Source: Gloeocapsopsis sp. IPPAS B-1203
GTDB taxonomy: Bacteria > Cyanobacteriota > Cyanobacteriia > Cyanobacteriales > Chroococcidiopsidaceae
Length of the DNA stretch: 64,000 bases
Reading direction: 5' to 3'
Assembly (NCBI RefSeq): GCF_002749975.1
Contig: NZ_PEIG01000001.1
Location: 124,001-188,000, forward strand
Shown: piece by piece, positions 18,843-27,610 of the stretch
Layout: every line of letters begins with the position of its first letter
Position numbering within the stretch: position 1 is the stretch's first letter
Notes under the pieces: model-generated
The model's input: only the letters and a program-made list of their open reading frames with translations
What the model was told of the DNA's origin: nothing
Databases searched by the model: none
Program-made: the position numbers and the translations under genes

Positions 18843-19731
18843 ATATCTTCTCACATCTTTTCAACTGATCGATAATTTCTTGTTGATATTTTTTGACTTG
18901 TCTACCAATAAAAACTAACTCTGTAGCATCTTGCTCAAATGGTTCTAAATCCCATCGTCCAGCTACAAAATTAAATAGATAAATTTGCTCGGTAAACCTT
19001 ATAAAACCTTTTGCTCGATACATGTCTTTTTCTATTAATTTATCGGCAAAATCCTCAAAACATGCTCGCTTTAAAGTAGCCTGCGTTTTATAACTAAATG
19101 ACTCAAACTCAGGTTGATGAACATGATGAGGTTCTGGTTGTAGTCGCTCTCTCACAATACCAAATAACAAATCTGGATCGACTTGACAGCGTTGAGTATG
19201 TAAAATTTCAGCAACTTCGTTATACGAGTGCAACTTTGTTTCGATTGCTTGCAATTGTTCTTCTGTTACTAAATCAACTTTATTGAGTAATATTGTATCT
19301 GCGGCTTCAATTTGCATTCGTGTCGTGTGACCAACACTAGGATATCTCACCATCGCATCAGCATCAACGACAGTCACTACACCATCCAATCGGACTTTAG
19401 TTAAACTTTCTTGAATATCAAATACTAATGCATCAGGTTCTGCTACACCCGTTGTTTCCACCACAATCATATCAGGATTAACTGTCTCGATGATTTCGTC
19501 AACTGCAGCTTCAAATTCCCCAAGTAGCGAACAACAAACACATCCACCACCCAGATCTGCCATTGCCACATTTTTACCTTGAATGATCTTGGTATCAATC
19601 GCAATTTCACCAAACTCGTTCATCAAAATAGCAATTTTTTGAGGAATCGAATCAAGAATGTGACGTAGCAAAGTCGTTTTACCGCTACCTAGTGAACCTG
19701 TAATAACTGTAAGTGGAATGCGCGGTTCCAT
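18832..19731 (-). CDS. COG0523-type GTPase, putative metallochaperone
   Basis: G3E GTPase of the CobW/YjiA/ZNG1 group, 299 aa. P-loop GSLGSGKTT (12-20), the metal-binding CxCC at 64-67 (GGGCVCCS), Walker B-like VVETTGVAEPD, and base-recognition NKVD. The C-terminal domain (about 200-299) contains the CobW_C pattern RAKGFIRFTEQ. Family members load or insert Zn, Co or Fe into client enzymes; the client here is unknown. Sandwiched between rtcB and archease with an 11-bp overlap, so a metal-handling link to RtcB (a Mn-dependent enzyme) is an attractive inference. Confidence 0.88.
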   Translation of the reverse strand: MEPRIPLTVITGSLGSGKTTLLRHILDSIPQKIAILMNEFGEIAIDTKIIQGKNVAMADLGGGCVCCSLLGEFEAAVDEIIETVNPDMIVVETTGVAEPDALVFDIQESLTKVRLDGVVTVVDADAMVRYPSVGHTTRMQIEAADTILLNKVDLVTEEQLQAIETKLHSYNEVAEILHTQRCQVDPDLLFGIVRERLQPEPHHVHQPEFESFSYKTQATLKRACFEDFADKLIEKDMYRAKGFIRFTEQIYLFNFVAGRWDLEPFEQDATELVFIGRQVKKYQQEIIDQLKRCEKIYAL

Positions 19732-19777
19732 AGTTTATATCTGTTTTTATAACAGCTTGCTAAAAATCAAAAGTCAC

Positions 19778-21238
19778 CTAGCCTTTGATATTCCCAATAG
19801 GTGTAAAACGCACGACTCTTTTGCTAATTCCGGCTAATTCTGCGGCTTCAATCACTTCATCAACGTCTTTGTAAGCGCCTCCAGCTTCTTCTGCTAAACC
19901 AGCCCACGAGGTACTGCGGACGTAAATACCCCGCGTTTGCATCTCTTTTTGCAGTTTTTCACCTCGAAACGTTTTTCGCGCCTTGGTTCGACTCATCGTA
20001 CGTCCACTTCCATGCGCCGTGCTAAAGAAACTTTGTGCGCCACTGGGTACACCTAATAACAAGTAAGAACCAGTTTCCATACTGCCACCAATAATCACTG
20101 GTTGACCGATATGTTGGTACTTCTCAGGAACACCCATCATTCCAGGCGCAAATGCACGAGTTGCACCTTTACGATGTACTAAAAGCGATCGCTCTTTACC
20201 ATCTACTACATGACGTTCTAGTTTAGCCGTATTATGCGCTACGTCATATACCACATGCATTCCTAAATCTTCTGCGGAACGCCCAAAAATCTCCGAAAAA
20301 ACTTCACGAATCCGGTGTAAGATCACTTGACGATTAGCAAACGACATATTTAAACCGCACTTCATCGCCGAAAAATAGGCTTGTCCTTCAGGCGAATCAA
20401 ATGGCGCACAAGCTAACTCGCGGTCCAAAATTTTGATGCCATACTTGCTTTCCATCACCTTGAGGAAAACTTGCAGATAATCAGTCGCTACTTGATGTCC
20501 AAAACCACGACTACCACAGTGAAACATCACAACGACCTGATCTGGTTGAGTAATACCCATTTTTGCTGCTAATTCGGTATCAAAAATATCCTTCTTTTTA
20601 GCAACCTGAATTTCTAGATAATGGTTTCCAGAACCTAAAGTTCCAATTTGATTAAAACCACGATCAATTGCTTTTTCACTAATCTTGGCAGCATCCGCAC
20701 CTGCAATACAACCTTGTTCTTCTATCAGTTCTAAATCTTCATCCCAACCATAACCATTTTCAACGCACCACTGTGCACCTCGTTCGACGACTTTGCGAAA
20801 TTCATTACGGGATATTTTGACAAAGCCACTGCTTCCTACCCCTGCAGGAACTCGTTCATACAGCCGATCGACAATTTTTTTAATATACGGTTTTACCTCG
20901 TCATACGTCAGGTTTGTCACTACCAAACGCATTCCACAATTGATATCAAACCCGATACCACCAGGAGAGATAACGCCGCCATTTTCGACATCCATAGCCG
21001 CAACTCCACCAATAGGGAAGCCATAGCCAAAGTGTCCGTCTGGCATACACAAGGCATATTGAGTTATCCCTGGAAGTGTTGCTACATTAGTAACTTGGTC
21101 ATAAACAGCATCATCCATTTCCTGGATTAATTTTTCCGTTCCATAAATACGTGCTGGAACGCGCATTCCTTCTTTGTACGAGAGAGGAATTTCCCAAATC
21201 GTATCCGAGATTTGGCTTAATGATTTAATATCAGCCAT
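19778..21238 (-). CDS. rtcB: RNA-splicing ligase RtcB
   Basis: GTP- and Mn-dependent ligase (486 aa) that joins RNA 3'-phosphate or 2',3'-cyclic phosphate ends to 5'-OH ends. Visible active-site stretches are MPDGHFGYGFPIGGVAA (metal and substrate pocket), GFDINCGMRL (metal-binding Cys), GSGNHYLEIQ, MFHCGSRGFGHQ (His), and the C-terminal GSMETGSYLLLG with the guanylylated His in STAHGSGRTMSR. Full family length with no inserted intein. First gene of the RNA-repair series; the next gene starts 47 bp downstream. Confidence 0.95.
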   Translation of the reverse strand: MADIKSLSQISDTIWEIPLSYKEGMRVPARIYGTEKLIQEMDDAVYDQVTNVATLPGITQYALCMPDGHFGYGFPIGGVAAMDVENGGVISPGGIGFDINCGMRLVVTNLTYDEVKPYIKKIVDRLYERVPAGVGSSGFVKISRNEFRKVVERGAQWCVENGYGWDEDLELIEEQGCIAGADAAKISEKAIDRGFNQIGTLGSGNHYLEIQVAKKKDIFDTELAAKMGITQPDQVVVMFHCGSRGFGHQVATDYLQVFLKVMESKYGIKILDRELACAPFDSPEGQAYFSAMKCGLNMSFANRQVILHRIREVFSEIFGRSAEDLGMHVVYDVAHNTAKLERHVVDGKERSLLVHRKGATRAFAPGMMGVPEKYQHIGQPVIIGGSMETGSYLLLGVPSGAQSFFSTAHGSGRTMSRTKARKTFRGEKLQKEMQTRGIYVRSTSWAGLAEEAGGAYKDVDEVIEAAELAGISKRVVRFTPIGNIKG

Positions 21239-21642
21239 TTTTTAATTAAAGAATACTTGAAAAATAATTTAAATTAGATTTAATTTGACTTTGACGTTGT
21301 GTTGTTGAAGTGCATTATTCTCACAGATAATTTAAAATTCATTGACGATTTTTAATAGAAAGTAGAGCTAAAGTTTTCTACTTGCAGAACTCTACTTTCG
21401 GAAACTACATTCACAAACAACACCTATATAGCAATCCAATTTGAGTTTTCATTTTTGAAAACAAACCATAAAGTATACAAAAAAAACTCTTGCATGAATG
21501 CTTGACGAATAAATTAGCAGCCGAACAAAGGAAAATCTACCAGGGTGAACTTATTGATAAAAGTCTTGTTTAAGTGTACAAAGGTACACTTTGTTTGAGT
21601 AGCCCCTGACTTCAGTCAGAAGGCGTTTATGATTGTACTTGA
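21239..21642. other. AT-rich intergenic region upstream of rtcB
   Basis: No gene seen. It must contain the rtcB promoter (minus strand). AT-rich with short repeats of AAAC/TTTG but no clear hairpin or operator. Confidence 0.5.
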
Positions 21643-21846
21643 TTACGAATTTGGTTCTTCTGCAGGACGTTGTGTTGCAGGAGGATAATCTACAAATTCT
21701 TGCGTTCTTGTCGTATTTGTAGTAGCTCCTTCGGGTAGAAGATCTTCAGGAGCGACGGTTTTGTCCGCAGCAACATCCATGACACCTTCAGCATTTGTAT
21801 TCGGTTTGTCAGAAGTACCTTTATGATTGGCATGACCGCTAGACAT
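21643..21846 (-). CDS. Small acidic hypothetical protein
   Basis: 67-aa hydrophilic protein rich in Thr, Pro, Glu and Asn, with no hydrophobic segment (SSGHANHKGTSDKPNTNAEG at the start, PPATQRPAEEPNS at the end). Probably intrinsically disordered. An AGAAAATTG leader precedes the ATG but no strong Shine-Dalgarno. A second small, charged, disordered-looking protein lies at 32145-32417. I recognise no family. Confidence 0.5.
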   Translation of the reverse strand: MSSGHANHKGTSDKPNTNAEGVMDVAADKTVAPEDLLPEGATTNTTRTQEFVDYPPATQRPAEEPNS

Positions 21847-21975
21847 ATCAATTTTCTCGCATTACATAACTGAACACACATTCAGCTTAAGATCGGGGAA
21901 TATAGTGCATACCCTATCTAAGGACTTAGATTCAATCAGCCGCAGTGCTCTTATGCGATCGCATCTCAAATAGTT

Positions 21976-22365
21976 TTACTCTCCCACAACAGTTGCGCCC
22001 ATTTGAGCTTCTTGCCAAAGCTTAGACAGTAAACACTCAACTACATAGTACAAAGTAGTCACAAAAATACCTTCTTCAGTCTCTGTATCGGATGTTAGCC
22101 AAGTACCTTGAAGAGAGACTTCGATATAATCTGCGTCACAAGCACACAGCGTAATTGTATCCTCTTTGAAGCGTCGAGCCTCAGTCTCTAGAGAATCCAA
22201 CCCTGGTAAATCAGCAGGTAATAAAAACGAAGCCATGCTAGGTTCAACACAGATGCGTTTACCGACTCGGAGTGCCAAAGTAACTCGCAGTGCTACCCAT
22301 TCCTCTAGTGGTTGCGTTAAGTACTCTAAACAGAAATTCTTATCAAGATATGTTAGTTTCAGCAT
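21976..22365 (-). CDS. Cyanobacterial conserved protein (alr0857-like)
   Basis: Protein of 129 aa resembling a cyanobacterial family I recall as alr0857. It opens with LKLTYLDKNFCLEYLTQPLE, continues WVALRVTLALRVGKRICVEPS and SFLLPADLPGL, and ends in a region with CACDADYIEVSLQGTWL. No catalytic motif or membrane span is seen and the function is unknown. Its first 23 bp overlap the end of the HNH gene, so the two are probably translated from one message. Confidence 0.7.
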   Translation of the reverse strand: MLKLTYLDKNFCLEYLTQPLEEWVALRVTLALRVGKRICVEPSMASFLLPADLPGLDSLETEARRFKEDTITLCACDADYIEVSLQGTWLTSDTETEEGIFVTTLYYVVECLLSKLWQEAQMGATVVGE

Positions 22366-22900
22366 TGTGCTTTGAAGTTCCTCCTATTTCAGGTGGAAAT
22401 GGCTCAGATCGCCAAAAATGTTCGGCAAAAGCAACCGTGGGGTGCATTGGTGCTTTTGGTTTAGTGTGTAGAGGCATACCAGCTTCAAGAGGAGTGCGAT
22501 CGCTTTTACGTTGGTTACACCTCTCGCAAGCCGTGACAACATTATCCCAAGTGTGTAAACCACCTCTAGATACTGGAAGGACATGATCGAGTGTCAAATG
22601 TTTGCGGCTGCTACAGTATTGACAAGTATGGTTGTCGCGTCGCAGCACTTCGCGCCGATTGACTGGCGGAACTTTCCAAATTCGCTCGACACTAGCAACT
22701 GTTAATCGAATATAAGCTGGAACTGCAAGTACAATACTTGGCGATCGCACGAACCAGCTTGTCTCTTGAACTAAATCTAGTGCTTCAGCTTTACCTGCAA
22801 TTAATAGTTGAACAGCTCGTCGGACGTTAACTTTACTGATCGGAAGATAATTTTTGGAAAATACAACTACTGACTGGTCTAATACTTGATTTGCAATCAT
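22343..22900 (-). CDS. HNH endonuclease family protein
   Basis: 185-aa protein. N-terminal part (VVVFSKNYLPISKVNVRRAV, about 10-30) matches the lead-in common to cyanobacterial HNH proteins. The HNH nuclease core lies near 90-140: TCQYCSSRKHLTLDHVLPVS, a CxxC pair, DH catalytic residues, GGLHTWDNVVTACERCNQRK with Asn and the second CxxC. Zinc ribbon and catalytic His are intact. AGGAGCT precedes the ATG. It is upstream of, and overlaps, the alr0857-like gene. Its cellular role is unknown; these genes are widespread and not tied to restriction here. Confidence 0.85.
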   Translation of the reverse strand: MIANQVLDQSVVVFSKNYLPISKVNVRRAVQLLIAGKAEALDLVQETSWFVRSPSIVLAVPAYIRLTVASVERIWKVPPVNRREVLRRDNHTCQYCSSRKHLTLDHVLPVSRGGLHTWDNVVTACERCNQRKSDRTPLEAGMPLHTKPKAPMHPTVAFAEHFWRSEPFPPEIGGTSKHNAETNIS

Positions 22901-22917
22901 AATAACCTAGCTCCTAT

Positions 22918-22953
22918 ATAAAAACCCCCACTTCTGTACGCGAGAAGCAGGGG
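22918..22953 (-). terminator. Rho-independent terminator ahead of the HNH gene
   Basis: On the minus strand an 11-bp stem (CCCCTGCTTCT with AGAAGTGGGGG, two wobble pairs) with a 7-nt loop is followed by TTTTT. It lies 24 bp after the stop of the small frame at 22977-23240 and 18 bp before the HNH start, so it either ends that upstream transcript or attenuates HNH expression. Confidence 0.7.
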
Positions 22954-22976
22954 CTGGGAAAGACCTTTAAATCCTT

Positions 22977-23240
22977 TTATCTTTGTGTAGGTATAATGTG
23001 CCATCTACACCTCCCGCTCAGCTTCTTTAGTTGTAGTGCAGTTAATAGCACATTACACAAATCTGCTAAATTTTCACCCTTAACTTTTCTAGCTTGCCAA
23101 TGATTTAAGCGATCGCCTCTTATTTTTTGGATAAACTTGCTACTTGTGCCTAATCTTTTCAGTTCAATAACTTTTAATTCCCACAGATCAACACTTAGGG
23201 TAAAAATCACAGAAACAGAAGTAGAGTCGGTACGTTTCAC
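22977..23240 (-). CDS. Small basic hypothetical protein
   Basis: 87-codon frame: LSVDLWELKVIELKRLG, RGDRLNHWQARKVKGENLAD, then LCNVLLTALQLKKLSGRCRW and an end in HIIPTQR. Basic and amphipathic, with no recognised domain. A strong terminator starts 24 bp after the stop, which supports transcription on this strand. The start is uncertain because the frame extends upstream without a clear ribosome binding site. It could also be the decayed end of a longer gene. Confidence 0.4.
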   Translation of the reverse strand: MKRTDSTSVSVIFTLSVDLWELKVIELKRLGTSSKFIQKIRGDRLNHWQARKVKGENLADLCNVLLTALQLKKLSGRCRWHIIPTQR

Positions 23241-23417
23241 AGGAAGCTTTCTCTTGCGTGGAGGGCTTGACGAACTTTGGTTAGGATACAGCCTAATCTT
23301 GGCGCATACTGCAAAAAACTACAGGCTGGATGCCTACAGTTGAGAGTAATATTTGAACATTACTTTAAACATACTACACTTGTATTACTAACCTGTCTAG
23401 ATATTTCAGGAGAAAAA

Positions 23418-23747
23418 ATGCATACACTCACACGCACGGCAACTACAGAAATGGAAGTCACCAGCATTCGCTTGGAAAAAGAACTAAAAGATCGCCTCAA
23501 AGAACTTGCTGGTAATCAAGGTTATCAAGCGTTGATCCGAGATATTCTGTGGAAATACGTACAGCAGAAATCTAGTGACTATGTGCACTCACCAGCTGAT
23601 ATCCGAGCTAGTATTGCAGCAACAGCTCAGAAAGAAGAACACTGTGTGATTACAGGACAATCAATTCAACCACAAGAATCTATGCTATTGGGGTTAACTA
23701 CCTACGGAGATTTGGTTCCCATCAGCATGAATAGTTTACTTATGTAG
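23418..23747 (+). CDS. Ribbon-helix-helix type hypothetical protein
   Basis: 109 aa from ATG 23418, chosen over the upstream TTG because CAGGAG sits 6 bp before it. Residues about 10-45 (MEVTSIRLEKELKDRLKELA, then GYQALIRDILWKYVQQ) look like a ribbon-helix-helix DNA-binding fold. The C-terminal half has CVITGQSIQPQESMLLGLTT and resembles a small cyanobacterial extension of unknown function. No toxin partner lies next to it. A GC-rich hairpin follows 43 bp after the stop. Confidence 0.65.
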   Translation: MHTLTRTATTEMEVTSIRLEKELKDRLKELAGNQGYQALIRDILWKYVQQKSSDYVHSPADIRASIAATAQKEEHCVITGQSIQPQESMLLGLTTYGDLVPISMNSLLM

Positions 23748-23790
23748 TACTTTACTGAGAATAGCTTGAAGTTTTTAGTAACTCATAGGT

Positions 23791-23818
23791 AGTGGCGGGC
23801 AACATACTTCCCGCCGCT
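23791..23818 (+). terminator. Probable terminator of the RHH gene
   Basis: Stem AGTGGCGGG / CCCGCCGCT (9 bp with one mismatch) and a 10-nt loop, followed by CTAAAATTT. Position and stability suit a terminator; the T-tract is weak. Confidence 0.5.
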
Positions 23819-24164
23819 CTAAAATTTCACGGAAAAACTTTATTTAAAATTTTATGTAAAAACTTTACATCTCTTAGGGAGAAACATTTTCTCATAAGCA
23901 TTTTAGCTAGTTGGTTCTGATTAAATAGTTGCTCATAATCAGCGAATCTACTGATTCTCTATAGCTGCAGGCAGGATATTGTGGAGCAATAAATTCTCAG
24001 CGTTGGTTTCATCAATTCTTCTATGTTTTTTAATTATTCGTTGTCTAAATCTTTCTCAGTAGGGGCATCCTAAATAGGAAAGTATTAGCTGTGAGGTGAG
24101 CAATTGTGTCAACTCATTCATGGGCAACAGTCAATAGTGTATTGCTAAGCATAAAAATCAAGGG
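23819..24164. other. Intergenic region before the histidine kinase
   Basis: No gene seen. The kinase promoter is presumably here; no obvious operator. Confidence 0.4.
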
Positions 24165-26213
24165 ATGTCTAAAGTATCGTTCTGTCAATCTGTGCGACTA
24201 CTACAACAGAGCAAGCCAAAAATGCAGCCGCTTTTATCGTCGCAATCTCATTGCCCAGATGAAACTAATTGCTCGCAAAAATATTCAGTTAGATTGATGC
24301 AGCATCAAATAGAATCCGCCCATCTGGGAGAACAAATCAATCAGATTATCTTGCATGACTCTGATAACGAAACGCGGCTACCGAAAATAGCACAAATTCT
24401 AGGAGAGGCTTTTCAGGTAGACTGGTGTACTATTATCACGACAGCTGACGAGCAAGATACAGCTCAAATAGTTGGTCATTGGTGCTCAAATGAGAATTTG
24501 ACAGTTCCCCAGCAACCATTATTATCTTCACTACAACAATTCGCATTGGCGTCTGCATCCCACCTATTTGTATTTGACGATGTTAAGGCAGCAATGCCTA
24601 ATCTCACAGCACAGCTACCACTTGAAGTAGGAGCAATTTTGGGTATACCGCTTTGGTGTGAAGGTAAAATCGGCGGTGTTATCAGTTTTCTGCGTGCACA
24701 ACCTTATCATTGGAGTGATGAAGAACAAGCAAGTGCTTTGGCTGTGGCAACATCGGTAGCAATTGCCATTACTCAAATCTTACAAAATCGGTTGATCGCT
24801 TCTTTACAGCAGCAAGTCGCAACTTCAGCACAATATCAAACATTGATCAACCAAATCACAATGGCTAGCCGCAGTTCCTTAGAATTAGATCGCATTTTTC
24901 AGCTAGCACTCTCCCAAACAGCTCAAACACTCAAAGTAGATCGCGGTTGTATTCTTACTTTAAAGTACGCAGATCCTTTATTCAAAGTCCGTCAACGGCA
25001 GAAGAAAATTCCTCAAGCCATAGCTACAGTTGTCAGTGAATGGCAAGGCTGTCATGCCGACTTAGCGACGAATCGTAGTTCTATCAATCAGTTCTCGCTT
25101 TCGGAAAGTTGGTTGTGTCAGCAAGGACTACTAAACTTTCCCCAACCAATTGTTATTAATAGTCAAGAAAAGTTCTCTCAACTGAACCACCAGCAAGAAA
25201 CTCCTGATGTCTTTGATGTTCATTCTTGGCAATCTTTAGCCATGCTACCACTAGAAAATCAGGGTACAGTGCTGGGATTTATTGTATTACAGCATTCATA
25301 CGCTCATCTTTGGCAAGAAGACGAGCTAGCTTTACTCGAACTGGTCAGCACTCAAATCAGTACTGCGATTATTCAAAGCCAAACTCTGCGCCAAGTCCAA
25401 TCTTTAGTAGAAGAACGCACGGCTCAACTACAACGCAGCTTGGAAGTTCAGGCAAAATTATATGAAAAAACTCGCCAGCAAATTGACCAGTTGCGGCAAC
25501 TCAATCAATTAAAAGATGAGTTTGTGAGTACCATGAATCACGAACTACGAACGCCGTTAACGAGTATGAGCTTAGCGATTCGGATGCTACGTCAACCTGG
25601 ATTACCCACAGAACGACAAGCTAAGTATTTAGATATTTTAGAGCAACAGTGTTCTCAAGAAATCAATTTAATTAACGATCTCCTCAGACTTCAGGAACTT
25701 GAATCGCATAAAGCACTCTTGAATGTAGAAACAGTCAATCTTGCCGCTCAACTTGAGCATATCGCGTGTTTGTTTGCAGATAAGTGGAAAGATAAAGGAC
25801 TAGCTTTCACTGTAAATCTTCCTAAAACACCTCTACTACTCCAAACTGATGCTGAAAGTTTGCATCGTATTCTACAAGAATTATTAACTAATGCCGGAAA
25901 ATATTCTGAACCCAATTCTACAGTGATTATCAACGCACGGCATCAAGATAATCAGATCGTCCTACAATTAATTAATCATGGTCCTGGTATTGCTGCAGAG
26001 GATGTTACCCACATTTTTGATAAGTTTCGTCGCGGTCAAGGTGTGACCCAACAAGCAATTCAAGGCACTGGTTTAGGGCTGGCTTTGGTAAAGTGTTTAG
26101 TACAACACATTGATGGTGCGATCGCAGTTTCTAGTACTATCAGTCAATCTGGTAATAGTGAAATTTGCTTTACGCTGACGTTACCATTAACTTTGAACCA
26201 AGCTCAAACTTAG
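24165..26213 (+). CDS. Two-GAF sensor histidine kinase
   Basis: Soluble histidine kinase of 682 aa. GAF1 covers about 45-195 (LPKIAQILGEAFQVDWCTII, LGIPLWCEGKIGGVI) and GAF2 about 215-400. A coiled coil at 405-450 leads to HisKA, where H459 in MNHELRTPLTSM is the phospho-acceptor. HATPase boxes are ELLTNAGKYSEP (N), DKFRRGQGVTQ (F) and GTGLGLALVKCL (G). There are no membrane spans. No response regulator gene adjoins. The SRPBCC gene begins 7 bp after the stop. ATG 24165 is used; 24222 is an alternative. Confidence 0.88.
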   Translation: MSKVSFCQSVRLLQQSKPKMQPLLSSQSHCPDETNCSQKYSVRLMQHQIESAHLGEQINQIILHDSDNETRLPKIAQILGEAFQVDWCTIITTADEQDTAQIVGHWCSNENLTVPQQPLLSSLQQFALASASHLFVFDDVKAAMPNLTAQLPLEVGAILGIPLWCEGKIGGVISFLRAQPYHWSDEEQASALAVATSVAIAITQILQNRLIASLQQQVATSAQYQTLINQITMASRSSLELDRIFQLALSQTAQTLKVDRGCILTLKYADPLFKVRQRQKKIPQAIATVVSEWQGCHADLATNRSSINQFSLSESWLCQQGLLNFPQPIVINSQEKFSQLNHQQETPDVFDVHSWQSLAMLPLENQGTVLGFIVLQHSYAHLWQEDELALLELVSTQISTAIIQSQTLRQVQSLVEERTAQLQRSLEVQAKLYEKTRQQIDQLRQLNQLKDEFVSTMNHELRTPLTSMSLAIRMLRQPGLPTERQAKYLDILEQQCSQEINLINDLLRLQELESHKALLNVETVNLAAQLEHIACLFADKWKDKGLAFTVNLPKTPLLLQTDAESLHRILQELLTNAGKYSEPNSTVIINARHQDNQIVLQLINHGPGIAAEDVTHIFDKFRRGQGVTQQAIQGTGLGLALVKCLVQHIDGAIAVSSTISQSGNSEICFTLTLPLTLNQAQT

Positions 26214-26220
26214 GACAACA

Positions 26221-26805
26221 GTGACTCAACACAACCCTAACCTGGAACTAGTCTCAAATACCGCTGCGCTCAACAATGCGACAAGTTTGGGAGCAACAGA
26301 AGCATTGTTACAGGCGGTGAAAGTGCGAACTGAGCGCTTAGCTGAGCGACACCGGAGAATTTCTGCTCGTATTCAAATTCCTCATTCAATTGAGCAAGTT
26401 TGGCAAGTCCTCACCGACTATGAGACATTAGCCGACTTTATCCCAAATTTAGCTCGTAGCCATCGCCTTGAACATCCCGCAGGTGGTATTCGCCTAGAGC
26501 AAGTTGGTACCCAACGCTTGCTTAATTTCAACTTCTCCGCACGAGTGATTCTTGACCTAGAAGAAAAATTTCCTCAAGAAATCAATTTTCAAATGGTTGA
26601 AGGTGACTTCAAAGACTTCTCTGGTAGTTGGTGCTTGCAGCCTTGTCTGCTTGCAGAGCAAGCAGGAACGAATCTAGAGTACATTGTTCGGGTTCTACCG
26701 AAGCGTACCATGCCAATTTCGATCATTGAGCGCCGTTTAAGTAGAGATATGCAAACAAATTTGATTGCTATTCATCAAAGAGTCACAGAACTATTTACTT
26801 CTTAA
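26221..26805 (+). CDS. SRPBCC / polyketide cyclase-like protein
   Basis: 194-aa protein starting with GTG 26221, with AGGA inside the kinase stop region just upstream. A helix-bundle N-terminus (about 1-45) is followed by a START-like hydrophobic-ligand fold: ISARIQIPHSIEQVWQVLTD, YETLADFIPNLARSHRLEH, and a C-terminal helix MPISIIERRLSRDMQTNLIA. Cyanobacterial relatives are annotated as COQ10/cyclase-dehydrase proteins; the ligand is unknown. The 7-bp gap to the kinase gene implies co-translation, so it may contribute to the signal path. That is an inference. Confidence 0.8.
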   Translation: MTQHNPNLELVSNTAALNNATSLGATEALLQAVKVRTERLAERHRRISARIQIPHSIEQVWQVLTDYETLADFIPNLARSHRLEHPAGGIRLEQVGTQRLLNFNFSARVILDLEEKFPQEINFQMVEGDFKDFSGSWCLQPCLLAEQAGTNLEYIVRVLPKRTMPISIIERRLSRDMQTNLIAIHQRVTELFTS

Positions 26806-26942
26806 ATCCTGAAAATAAGTAAGTAAATCAAAATTGGGGAAACAGAGTTGCCGGATGCATCCCTAGTCTTTCCCTTGCCTTTATATCGTAAGGTACACTT
26901 CGCCTTAACAACACCATTTTGACGCCTTTAACTGGGCTTTAA

Positions 26943-26966
26943 ATACCCCCAGGGGAATTCGAATCC
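26943..26966. repeat. Left attachment-site repeat of the tRNA-Glu element
   Basis: 24-bp exact copy of the tRNA-Glu 3' end (minus orientation), also present at 29962-29985. It covers the T-arm and acceptor 3' strand (ATACCCCCAGGGGAATTCGA plus ATCC). Outside the tRNA this copy has no cloverleaf, so it marks the distal end of an integration. Confidence 0.88.
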
Positions 26967-27049
26967 TCCTAGCAAGTCACTAAAATGCCCTTGGTAACAG
27001 CATTAGAGAATTCTTAAGAAATTTGTGCCTAAAATCTGACTAAAAAGTA

Positions 27050-27307
27050 CTAGGAGATTACCTTTGTTGACGTACCAGCAGCCTGCTCAACCGATGGTAC
27101 TTGAACATTTACGTATTGGCACAAGCTAGTAGGTTCAGGAATGACTTCACCATGCAGCAGCATTCCCTCCAAATGAAATGCGATCGCCTCTTGTATCTGT
27201 TGTAAAGTCTCCTCTACGGTTTGACCTGTCGCAACACATCCAGGTAAATCAGGAACGTAAGCCCCGTAATTACTCTCTGCTTTTTCAATCACGATTGCGT
27301 ATTTCAT
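27050..27307 (-). CDS. hicB: HicB-type antitoxin
   Basis: 85-aa antitoxin-like protein with the HicB fold: MKYAIVIEKAESNYGAYVPD then LPGCVATGQTVEETLQQIQE and AIAFHLEGMLLHGE. The degenerate RNase-H-like half is complete. The short C-terminal extension shows no clear DNA-binding domain. The toxin gene directly upstream (27311-27501) is frameshifted, so this antitoxin is now probably alone. It lies just inside the left end of the tRNA-Glu element. Confidence 0.8.
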   Translation of the reverse strand: MKYAIVIEKAESNYGAYVPDLPGCVATGQTVEETLQQIQEAIAFHLEGMLLHGEVIPEPTSLCQYVNVQVPSVEQAAGTSTKVIS

Positions 27308-27310
27308 AAC

Positions 27311-27501
27311 TTCAACCTTTTAATCCAGCTTGTCTCAAAATACTGTTGAGCAATCCAGGGGATAAATCATCAGATGGCTTTCCAGGTATCGTGACCGTCC
27401 CAGGCTTATTTGAATGGTGGTAATGTCGGTGACTCCCTCTGGTACGTACTAGTAACCCAACCATCAGCCTCTATCAGCTTGATGACCTCACGTACCTTCA
27501 A
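27311..27501 (-). pseudogene. hicA: HicA toxin, frameshifted
   Basis: The two frames join to a typical 62-aa HicA. The first gives KVREVIKLIEADGW and the second, one base shifted, gives LLVRTRGSHRHYHHSNKPGT and VTIPGKPSDDLSPGLLNSIL then RQAGLKG. The catalytic His in TRGSHRHY is in the second part. An extra G after the Trp codon near 27461 explains the shift. It reads TTG at the start with a TAG just before, so the start may also be damaged. It precedes hicB by 3 bp. Confidence 0.75.
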
Positions 27502-27610
27502 CTACATATTCTCCTATCTTCAATATTGCCACAATATCACATCATATAGATATTGTACAGAATCATTGCTTGTATTAATATGATAGTGTACATAACCTAT
27601 AAAGTAATTT

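Noticed and set aside
26943-26966. Second tRNA-Glu gene
   Set aside because: Only the 3' quarter is present. It is the attachment repeat.
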